Source of the DNA: Biomphalaria glabrata
Taxonomy: Eukaryota; Mollusca; Gastropoda; Planorbidae
Length of the DNA: 64,000 nucleotides
Direction: 5' to 3'
NCBI RefSeq assembly: GCF_947242115.1
Contig: NC_074712.1
Location: 21,042,915 to 21,106,914 of the forward strand
Of the stretch, positions 35,851 to 46,727 are shown one piece after another. A program made the translations under genes and the position numbers. Within the stretch, counting starts at the first letter, position 1. Each line of letters begins with the position of its first letter. The notes under the pieces were generated by a model. That model worked only from the letters and a program-made list of their open reading frames with translations. It searched no databases and was not told the origin of the DNA.

Positions 35851-36640
35851 TCTAGTCCCTCCAATGATTTCTTCTGCACAGCCAATAGTTGCATCTCTAA
35901 AGCAGAGTTACTTTTCTTTAAGAGCCATTTTGTTGGTAGAGCTTCAAAGCGGTTCTTCAGTTTTGATCGGAGCCGCTTAACGATATTGCGGTCTTTAAAC
36001 TTGTTCACTTAAAGATAGGGGGCGTTGAACTTGGTTTCTGTTGGCACTTCAACCGCGGTTTATATTAGCCTTTGAGAAAGGAAGTGGTCTGAGTCAATAT
36101 CCGCTCCTCTGAGGGTCCAACACTGAATCAGTGATATCTCCATCTCTTGAGGATCTTATTGAAAGATTCTCAGTTTGGAGATTTGCCACCTCTTCTTGTA
36201 GATTTGTTTATGGTTGAAGTACATGTTGTCAACTGTCAGACTGTTTGTTGTACAGAAAGAAAGGAGCCATGAAGTACATGTTGTCAACTGACAGACTGTT
36301 TGTTGCACAGAAAGAAAGGAGCCATGAAGTACATGTTGTCAACTGACAGACTGTTTGTTGAACAGAAAGAAAGAAGCCATGAAGTACATGTTGTCAACTG
36401 ACAGACTGTTTGTTGAACAGAAAGAAAGAAGCCATGAAGCACATGTTCAAAGCCAGTTCGGTTGCAGCTGATATGAGCATTCAAGTTTCCAACGAGGACG
36501 TGTAAGAGACTTTCATCAATTGCTCCTAAAGATCAACCTTGATGGCATCTGCAGCATTTCTTGGATGATGGGGATCTTTTTTTTTTTTGGTATGTTTGAA
36601 GTCGAGCTGTGATAATGCAGAGGTTCAAATTGATCTTCTT
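35851..36640 (-). mobile_element. LINE endonuclease fragment, pseudogene
   Basis: The minus strand yields GNLNAHISCNRTGFEHVLHG, corresponding to the GDFNAK...GFE motif. After the tandem expansion it gives text matching the SDH region (LRGADIDSDHFLSKANI). These are the central and C-terminal motifs of a LINE apurinic-type endonuclease. Many stops are present. An internal 55-bp repeat disrupts it. Confidence 0.65.
36216..36440. repeat. 55-bp tandem repeat, four copies, inside the LINE remnant
   Basis: GAAGTACATGTTGTCAACTG starts at 36216, 36271, 36326 and 36381, with a partial fifth at 36436. The minus-strand frame of 66 codons through it is repeat-derived. Confidence 0.9.
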
Positions 36641-36712
36641 AAGAACAATGAATCAAACTGCTTTCGTTTTCCTGATATAAATGGAGGATGGACCCTTTGA
36701 CTTCTCTGACTA

Positions 36713-37331
36713 CATAACACTACATAGCACTACATAGCACTACATAACACTACATAGCACTACATAACACTACATGCACTACATAACACTAGATAACACT
36801 ACATAGCACTACATAGCACTACATGCACTACATAACACTAGATAACACTACATAACATTAGATAACACTACATAGCACGCTCACATCTGCAATATTTTAA
36901 GTTTCAATATCACTGCCTGGTATGGCAATCTGAGCATTAAAAATAAAAATAAACTTAATAGAATCCTAAATGCTGCTGGCAAAATCATTGGCAAAAAACA
37001 AACCCCATTTGGGCAGTTGTTTGAGACAAACATCTATAAAAAAGCTAACAAGATCCTCGAAATAAAGAATCACCCTTTGTGTCAGGATTTTGTGATTTTA
37101 CCATCACAAAAGAGATACAAGACACCAATAGCAAAGACAAACAGACACAAACACTCTTTTGTTCCCCTGGCAATCAAATCATTAAATAAGAACAATCTGG
37201 TATAAACTTTGTCACATGTAAATTATGAGTGAGTCTGGTGTGAATGTACACTTTGGTTTCTTATAGTTATAATGTTTTTTGTTTGGTGTAATGCACAAAT
37301 TGTAAGACAAATTTCCTTACGGATAATAAAG

Positions 37332-37364
<33 letters not shown>

Positions 37365-38860
37365 ACACTACATGCACTACATAACACTACATAGCACTAC
37401 ATAACACTACATGCACTACATAACACTAGATAACACTACATAGCACTACATAACACTACATAGCACTACATAACACTACATAACACTACATAGCACTACA
37501 TAACACTACATAACACTACATAACACTACATGCACTACATAACACTACATAGCACTACATAACACTAGATAACACTACATAGCACTACATAAAACTACAT
37601 AGCACTACATAAGACTACATAACACTACATAGCACTACATAACACTACATGCACTACATAACACTACATAGCACTACATAACACTACATGCACTACATAA
37701 CACTAGATAACACTACATAGCACTACATGCACTACATAACACTAGATAACACTACATAACACTAGATAACACTACATGCACTACATAACACTATATAACA
37801 CTACATGCACTACATAACACTACATAGCACTACATGCACTACATAACACTACATAGCACTACATGCACTACATAGCAGTACATGCACTACATAACACTAG
37901 AAAACACTACATAACACTACATGCACTACATAACACTACATAGCACTACATGCACTACATAACACTAGATAACACTACATAGCACTATATAACACTACAT
38001 GCACTACATAACACTACATGCACTACATAACACTACATAGCACTACATAACACTACATGCACTACATAACACTAGATAACACTACATAGCACTACATAAC
38101 ACTACATAGCACTACATAAAACTACATAGCACTACATAACACTACATGCACTACATAACACTACATAGCACTACATAACACTACATGCACTACATAACAC
38201 TAAATAACACTACATAGCACTACATAACACTATATAGCACTACATGCACTACATAACACTAGATAACACTACATGCACTACATAACACTACATAACACTA
38301 GATAACACTACATAGCACTACATGCACTAGATAACACTACATAGCACTATATAACACTACATGCACTACATAACACTACATAGCACTACATGCACTACAT
38401 AACACTACATGCACTACATAGCACTACATGCACTACATAACACTACATAGCACTACATGCACTACATAACACTAGATAACACTACATAACACTAGATAAC
38501 ACTACATGCACTACATAACACTAGATAACACTACATAACACTAGATAACACTACATGCACTACATAACACTAGATAACACTACATAGCACTACATAACAC
38601 TACATGCACTACATAACACTACATAGCACTACATACACTACATAACACTAGATAACACTACATAGCACTACATAACACTACATAACACTACATGCACTAC
38701 ATAACACTACATAGCACTACATGCACTACATAACACTAGATAACACTATATAGCACTACATAACACTACATGCACTACATAACACTACATAGCACTACAT
38801 AACACTACATAACACTACATGCACTACATAACACTATATAACACTACATAACACTGTTGC
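36713..38860. repeat. 9/10-bp minisatellite array, about 1.7 kb, split by a LINE
   Basis: Units CACTACATAA, CACTACATAG and CACTACATG are mixed, with occasional CACTAGATAA. The array occupies 36713-36883 and 37363-38860. Higher-order groups of three or four units recur irregularly. Confidence 0.95.
36884..37362 (+). mobile_element. LINE 3' fragment (Rex1/CR1-like) with ATT tail, inserted in the array
   Basis: The plus strand reads FNITAWYGNLSIKNKNKLNR, ILNAAGKIIGKKQTPFGQLF, RYKTPIAKTNRHKHSFVPLA and IKSLN before a stop. This is the ORF2 C-terminus seen in Rex1/Babar-type CR1-like LINEs. The 3' end is GGATAATAAAGATT followed by (ATT)n. The frame is intact from near the array junction to the stop. 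It is strongly 5'-truncated, as usual for such insertions. Confidence 0.85.
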
Positions 38861-39346
38861 ACTACTTGCACTTAGCCTACAACAATAAATGAAGAGACAC
38901 ATTCAAAATCATCCTCCCGATAAACCCGTGTAAAGAAAACACTGAAACACAATTGTGCGAGTCGGATTTATGTCAATGCCTTTTTCAACGGCTTGGTCAG
39001 ACACGATTGGAACAAATATAAAAGCTATACAATCTAGGCAGCGTCATTCCAAGCGATGGGTAGGCCTAATATGATGTAGTCTGCCCAAAAGGAAAAGCAG
39101 GAGAGACATTCCAAAATCACGGACAAACGAAAGAAAGTGGAGACAAAAAGTTAATATAATTTACATTTTGTTAACATTGGACTGTTTACAAATGTGTATA
39201 AGAAATGAGACCCTTAAAACAGAAAGCAGCCCTTTTAAAAACATGCATTTTCAATGTTACAATTGATCACTATCAACTTTAATTGCATCGATATGCTGAT
39301 GTCGAAAGAAAATCGATGGCTTTTTTTATGTATCAAAAAAACAAAC
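38861..39346. other. Spacer
   Basis: No feature could be supported. Confidence 0.4.
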
Positions 39347-40387
<1,041 letters not shown>

Positions 40388-40803
40388 AGACAAGCAATTT
40401 ACACGACCATAATTTTAAGTTTGGGTTAAAGAAATATAGAATATCTAAAGTAGTAATGCTCAAACTACTTTTTGGAGGGAAAATTATGATGAAATCAGAT
40501 TTTCAAAAACTTTTTTTTTATTTATTGCGATTCAAACGTAACGGACAGACAGACTGACAAACAAAATGCACAAAAGTAAACGCTTATATCCTGACGGGGG
40601 CACACAAAAAAATGTATTATTATTATTTGGGGGAGGGGGGTACAAATTGTATATCCTGCTACTGCACGAAAGTTGTTGCATCAAAAGCCTATTTAAAAAT
40701 GTGCGTCATATTTACATTTAAAGTGCATTCTTTCCCTCATAATCAAACATAAACGTTTCTCTAATTTAATAGCTAGTATGCCATAAAAAAGAAACAAAGA
40801 TAT
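40388..40803. other. AT-rich spacer
   Basis: Nothing recognised. Confidence 0.4.
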
Positions 40804-40876
40804 TGTGATCTTGTGCTCCCAGAGCTATTTTTATATGTATTTTTGTTGTATAGGTTAGAGCTATTTTTATATATAT

Positions 40877-41353
40877 TGTTACAAACTCGGTGGTGACACA
40901 GATGGTCGTAGGCTGTGTGTGTGTTTGGCCTACGCAAATCGCCCCAGTCCGGCGCTAGACGAGCGGTCAACCGTGACCAGTGACAGTACACGCCTGTGTG
41001 TAAATATTACGCACTCAAGTCATGACGATTGTGATCATTTCGAGTGGCCAAGAACGTTCCATCCCATTCTAGAAGGCCAGTAGAGACTCTATATAAGAGC
41101 GAGTGTGTCAGAAAGACAGGACTTCACGTTACCTCGCAATGTGACCAGTACGAGGCGAGAACCAGCACGGTGTGTGAAGTCAGGCGGAGCAAGACTAGTT
41201 TTTGTAAAGACTGTGTTAATGTTGTTGCCAATTGTGATGTATTTGAAATTAAACTGACTAATACTTTGGAGTCCTGAGTTGTGAGGTTCTTTAAGTTCGT
41301 TGTGTCGTGTGGTGCAGTAGGAAGAGAGCCTGGATAGTAGGGGAGACGTAACA
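40877..41353 (+). mobile_element. 477-bp solo LTR of a different family, nested
   Basis: The termini TGTTACAAACTCGG and GGGAGACGTAACA are inverted at the tips (TGTTAC/GTAACA). They are flanked by the 4-bp duplication ATAT (40873-40876 and 41354-41357). A TATA box (CTATATAAGAGC) sits near 41089. It looks structurally complete as a solo LTR. The LTR at 55856-56334 has similar tips and may be a distant relative. Confidence 0.85.
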
Positions 41354-41927
41354 ATATTTTATTTTTATAGGTTAGTGTCAGACTTTATAGTTGTACTCCC
41401 GCATATTTTTATATGGGTTAGGGCGGGTAGTATAAGTAGTTAAACCCATGCTACATCCTGGACAGTTGACCAGCGGTCAGTAAAGTATATCACTGTCTGT
41501 GTGACAGTTGATGATCTTAGTGATCTGTCGTATACTTATTTAATCATTTCTATGTTTCTGTACCAAGGACGGCCTGCTATTATTACTGCTGATTATAACT
41601 GCTAATACCCTGCTGAAATACATGCTGCTGTAGATCTAGATTCTAGTGTTATTTTGTTTCTGTAGTGTTTCCTTAGTACTTAGTTGGCTTAGTCTATTCT
41701 TAGTGAATACTAAGTAATATAAGGTACTAGTAACTAAGGTGTTCTTGTTTTAGTGTTAGTGTAGATAGTGTGTCAACTAGTGTAGTAGTTGTAGTGATTT
41801 AGTTAGATAGTTGGTTTGATCAGTTTGTGTTAAATAGTTGGTTTGGTTAGTTTGTTGGTGTTTGGTAGTTGCGTAGATTTAGAGGGTTTTAGTTAGTTGC
41901 TGGGTTCAGTTGAAGTAGTTAGTGTAT

Positions 41928-43577
41928 CATGGGCGTAGCCAGGGGGGGGGGTTCTTGGGGTTCAAACCCCCCCCCCCCCCGAAATGAAATCCCCCCCCCC
42001 CGCAGGGGGAGGGGGCGGAATTAAGTGACTGATTTTTGCTTTCATTTTGTTTATTTTAGGTGAGATTTTAATACTAAATCATCACTTACCACAGCAGAGC
42101 TGATGCAGTTTTGAGTTGAACACTCTCTACCAGGGGGTTTTGAGTTTAAATCCCCCTACCAGGGGGTTTTGAGATTTTAAAAACCCCTATCAGGGGGTTT
42201 TGAGATACAAATCCCTCTACCAGGGGGCTTTGAGTTTAAAACCCCCTAAAGGGGGTTTTGAATTTTAAACCCCCTACCAGAGGTTTTTGCAGTTAAATCC
42301 CCCTCTTCTATAAAACAAAACAAAAAAAAATGCAAACAACAATCCCCAAATTCCAACAGCACAGTTGAGGAAGATTTTGATTTTAAAACCCCATCCAAAA
42401 TTTACGATAACCCCATCTTCAATATAAAAATAGCAAATTACACACTCAAAATTCTATGAGCGTAGCCAAAAGGGTTTTGAGTTTAACCCCCCTCCCCCTT
42501 CCAGTTGGGGTTTGAAGGTAAAAAGTACCTCTTCAATATAAAAAAAAAAGCAAATTACACACTATAAAATCTATGAGCGTAGCCTAAGGGGTTTTGAGTT
42601 TAAATCCCCCTCCTCCAGATGGCTTTTTCTTTAAAGTTTAAAACCCCTCCAGATGGTTTTGAGTTTAAAATTCCCCTACAGAGCGTTTAGAGTTGAAAAC
42701 CTCTCTCTTCAATATTATTTTAAATCAAACTACAGTCACCAAATTCTATGATCGTAGCTAAATGGGGTTTTGAATTAAAAACAAAAAAAAAAAAAACCCA
42801 GAGATTTTTTAGTTTAAAACCCCTCAACAGATGATTTGACGAAAAAACTTTCCTTTTCGATATAAAATCTAAAGCGAAATACAGGCATGTAATTCCAAGA
42901 GCGTAGTCAAGAAAGGTTACACATTTCTACCAGTGGCTTGGGCTCCATTAATTAAGTGTGAATAGTCTTCTGCCAAAATTGAAAAACACTAAATGTGGCT
43001 CAACAAAGATGGCAAAGACAGATTTTAGGAGTCAGTCATAGAGATCGGGTCTTAATCAAAGAAAAATTATGCCGAACTGGGAGTGGAATCCTTAGTAAGG
43101 TTGTGACAGAGCGTCGCATGAGGTTTTGCGAGACATGTTTTCCGACAAAATGAATTACGCAAAATAAGAGTTGCGGAAACAGCTTGCCGGAAAATGCGCC
43201 GAACGGCGCGAGAGGGTCTAAGTCAGTAAGAATAGCACATTAGGTTTTTGAAATAAAACTTTTTAATAGCAAGATAATGCACTGTAGATACCTCAGAATA
43301 TGCATTTTGTTGGCTTTCAATACCAGAAATAGTGCTCGGCGGCGGGGCTTCGCCCCGCGCTGGGGGAGCGTTGCGAACTCCCCCAGACCCCCTTGCTAGC
43401 AAGGGCGGGGAGTCTACAATAAACAATAAACGTCTTCCGAAAGGGTCAGAATGTAATAAAGATTAATTAGGTACACACACATATATATATATATATATAA
43501 TTTTTTTTCGCGGGGGGGGGGGGGGAATCCCCCCCCCCCAAAACCCTCCCCGAAAAAAAATCCTGGCTACGCCCATG
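41928..43577 (+). mobile_element. CATGGGCG inverted-repeat element, copy c
   Basis: Clean termini CATGGGCGTAGCCAGG and CCTGGCTACGCCCATG are flanked by a perfect 8-bp duplication TAGTGTAT (41920-41927 and 43578-43585). It contains homopolymer runs and the satellite (42090-42890) with GAGCGTAGCCAAAAGG, GAGCGTAGCCTAAGGGG and GATCGTAGCTAAATGGGG. A LINE fragment beginning ATGTGGCTCAACAAAGATGG (42990-43200) follows. The GC-rich hairpin island lies at 43337-43410. No transposase is present. This is the best full-length reference copy in the window. Confidence 0.9.
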
Positions 43578-43839
43578 TAGTGTATATATTATATTTTATT
43601 TTTGATTTCTATGTAAATAAAGTTTCATTTTGTCTTATTTAATTTCAAGTAAAGTTTCGTTGGTGCTTTCATTTAGTATAGTCTAGTAAGTCTGGTTACT
43701 TAGGTGACTCTAGCCCCTTGGTCGTAGACTGAGGTGTCACAGATGAAACCCACCCAGTAGAGCTACCATCTGCCTTCTGTTAAATAATTTAATGTTGAGC
43801 AGAGAAAAGTCCTCTCTCGCGCCTCCTGACCTGCTCACA

Positions 43840-44655
43840 TAATATTTGTTGTTAACATTTCTTATACATTAGAATGGTCTACACAATTTATAACAAAACG
43901 ATTTGCTTTAAGAAAACAAAGTAGCCGTTGAACCTAAACTTTCCAAGCCACAACGCAAAGCTTAATATTCATTCATTTCTAGTTGTTGAGATTTGAGTGT
44001 GACAAGTGAACACACGGACATTTTACTCAAACCTAATAGCGGCTTTTTCCCTGAGGCTACGGGGGGCCGCTTTAAAAAAAAAGGGAAAAAAAATTAAGCA
44101 ATTTCTAAAAATAAACCTAATGCACTCGTACAATAACATTGAGGACAAGTTTCGATATTTCTTCTCTAAAAAAAAATATTTAAGAGTCCTGTGCGAAGGA
44201 CTAAAGGGGTGCCTCATTTGCTTATTCCTAAGGAGGCAGTATTGATAAAAATAGACAACATCTAGACTGTCATTATATAATATGTATTTAGTATTTACAA
44301 CAACACAAAGGATCAATTACTGCAACATATTTTTTTCCCTTCAAACAAATTCAAGATAATAACATTGTCATTGATTTTCATTGCAGATTTGAGCCAAAGA
44401 AGGAAAGCTAGAAATAGCTGGATCTATTGATATTTCTGGTGCCTTGAATTAGGGAAGTGTTGAGGACCTCTGAGTTACGCACCAATGTCTCAAGGTTTGG
44501 AGCGGATAAATACGATGTTAACAACAAATTAGCTTCGAGATAATACGATAACTTTCTCAGACATCTGATCTCCTATAGTGTTAAAAAATAGATTTCTAGA
44601 TATATATATATATATAACTCCTCCTTCGTTATCGAAGATGAGAATATTTCTCATA
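43840..44655. other. AT-rich spacer
   Basis: Open frames on both strands around 44006-44316 are short and unmatched. No feature could be supported. Confidence 0.4.
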
Positions 44656-44689
44656 TCATCATATGGACTCCAAGATGACTGTAAAGACA

Positions 44690-45260
44690 ATCCTCGCTTT
44701 AAAAAGCCGGCCGCATATGTGGCATGGGTATGTTTGGTCAAATACAGATAGGCCTGCTTGTTTTCTTAGTTTTTTGTTGGTTCGGCGCTCTTTCACTCTG
44801 ACCACTCTTCTTGCTTCAAATCTCGAGAATATGAGACTCACAGCTTCACGCCATGAGGAGCGATCGAGAGCTAGTGCTTCACAGCCGTGAATGTCAATAT
44901 CGCACTTCTTGAAGGAGCTCTTGAGACTGTCTTTATAGCGCTTGTATTGACCTCGAAGTTGGGAACTTTTTACTGTCGCATTGATACTGTACATGTTGGA
45001 CAGTTTTAAGATTTCTGTGTCTGGTATGTGGTCAGACCAACGCACTTTATGGATACTCCTTACACAGCGTAGGTGGAAGGAGATTTAACTTTTTGGTGTG
45101 GCGGGAAATATAGGGTCTAGAACTGCATGTAGGAGTGACGGGAGAACAACAGCACTGTAGACTTTCAGTTTTGTAGATATGCTGAGTCCTCTCCGTTGCC
45201 ACACTTGTACTTGAAGTCTGCCCCTGAAAATGTATTGCACTTTATTTTCAGGTAAATAGA
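44690..45260 (-). mobile_element. LINE ORF2 C-terminus with zinc finger, pseudogene
   Basis: The minus strand reads VWQRRGLSISTKLKVYSAVV and LPSLL (end of the reverse transcriptase), then RWSDHIPDTEILKLS, QLRGQYKRYKDSLKSSF, ALDRSSWREAVS and CHICGRLFKARI. This order (thumb, IPDTE, RYKD.LK.S, then a C2H2-type tail) is diagnostic of the same LINE group as at 11393-11890. The frame shifts near 45050 and the final histidines are degraded. It is 5'-truncated. Confidence 0.85.
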
Positions 45261-45840
45261 TGACTTGCTTTAACGCAGTATGGGGGGGGGTGGAGATTGT
45301 AGTCTCAGGGGCAGGTTGCCACAAACGCTATTTAGATATTATCTGATGCGCATTCAAAAATGCGAAAGCAGAGTTGAGATGCTTACGGAAAGATATATAA
45401 ATAGTGGTAAAATGAAGTCGACACCATACACCGTATATGTAGTAATAATTTAGCAGTGGGCTACGTTGACATTACTCTTTTTCTTAAAGCACAACCCAAC
45501 TGTCTGAAAATTGTAAGCAAGTGAAAGATTCTTTAATCTACGTTGTACGTAGTACGAATAATGATTTAATGTGCTCTAGTTTTGTAATTAGTGATACATT
45601 GTAGATAGAATTAGTGGCTACTCTCAAGTAGGACAACAACAAAAACTAAACAGGACATGACCCACATTGAGTGATTGTGCTTACAACTCTGATTCACAGA
45701 CACGTGATTTTCTCTGTCGTCTTAGTCTCTGATCTCCGAGTTGATAAAATGACATCAAACACATCCCTGTCCCAGTTTTGTAAAACTTTGGCTAACAGAA
45801 CCAAGTGTGACACCCGTAGGCGTGATCTCTTTTATTGTAT

Positions 45841-45879
<39 letters not shown>

Positions 45880-46412
45880 TCAATTAATTAAGAAAAAAGA
45901 TAATGCTCTCTGTAAGAAAAAGATATTTATTTACATAAGAATAAACAAATGAGCTAAAAAATCTAACATTAAAACGAAGACATAAGACAATTGTGCACTT
46001 TGAGCTCTCCAGACGAACTTTCTAGTCACAAAGATGTAGCTAGTTTTCTCTCCTGATCAGCTGTGTTTAAGACTGCTTATGCTACTTTACTCAAATTTTC
46101 TTTTATTGAGAACTCACAATAATATGTTTTAGTTTGAAGGTATAAGAAAAATGTCCAGCTCTATGAGATTAAAAAACTAAAAGGCCAATTACACATACTA
46201 TGTGGGGGCCAGGAACGCTGGCGCCAAGTTATTTAGACAATCAACCATTGTGTCCGTCACCTTGGAGAGGTGGAATCATGTAGATACACGCAATGTGCAG
46301 TGTAATGTAAACATTAATAACTCTATATTGTCTAGTTCGTTAGTCTAGTGAAGTCCACTGGTGTGTTTCAGCTCCTAAAATGTAAACAATCCCCAAGTAG
46401 TTTTAACAGTTT
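45261..46412. other. AT-rich spacer with a (CT)n tract
   Basis: A CT microsatellite lies at 45843-45876. Otherwise nothing is recognised. Confidence 0.45.
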
Positions 46413-46646
46413 CGGTGTCAACTAAGATAAAGAGTTCTGGTTCCTGCTGCTCGGTGTCAACTAAGGTGAAGAGTTCTGGTTCCTGCTGCTCGGTGTCAAC
46501 TAAGATGAAGAGTTCTGGTTCCTGCTGCTCGGTGTCAACTAAGGTGGAGAGTTCTGGTTCCTGCTGCTCGGTGTCAACTAAGATGAAGAGTTCTGGTTCC
46601 TGCTGCTCGGTGTCAACTAAGATAAAGAGTTCTGGTTCCTGCTGCT
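46413..46646. repeat. 39-bp tandem repeat, six copies
   Basis: The unit CGGTGTCAACTAAGATGAAG plus AGTTCTGGTTCCTGCTGCT repeats at a period of exactly 39. It lies just downstream of the stop of the minus-strand S/T-rich exon. Both strands are open over it. Confidence 0.95.
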
Positions 46647-46727
46647 GAACGTACTATAAGGTCTTGCAACAGCTGATGATGAAGTATTCGAGCATGTGAT
46701 TGGCGCTGTTGATTCACGTCATCTTGT

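Larger units (their letters stand above)
40804..43839 (+). mobile_element. Solo-LTR-like fossil, second copy of the 24-kb family
   Basis: It starts TGTGATCTTGTGCTCC and ends CGCCTCCTGACCTGCTCACA, like 24274-28228. It carries the same GTAAATAAAGTTTCATTTT poly(A)-signal region (about 43611) and CTCTAGCCCCTTGGTCG block. It has been enlarged by a second solo LTR (40877-41353) and a CATGGGCG element (41928-43577). Without these it would be about 0.9 kb. No clear target duplication and no internal genes were found. Confidence 0.65.

Noticed and set aside
36713-38860. CRISPR array
   Set aside because: Units of 9-10 bp are contiguous with no spacers in a eukaryotic context. It is a minisatellite.
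44663-44890. Plus-strand 75-codon frame
   Set aside because: It is the antisense shadow of the LINE zinc-finger tail on the minus strand.
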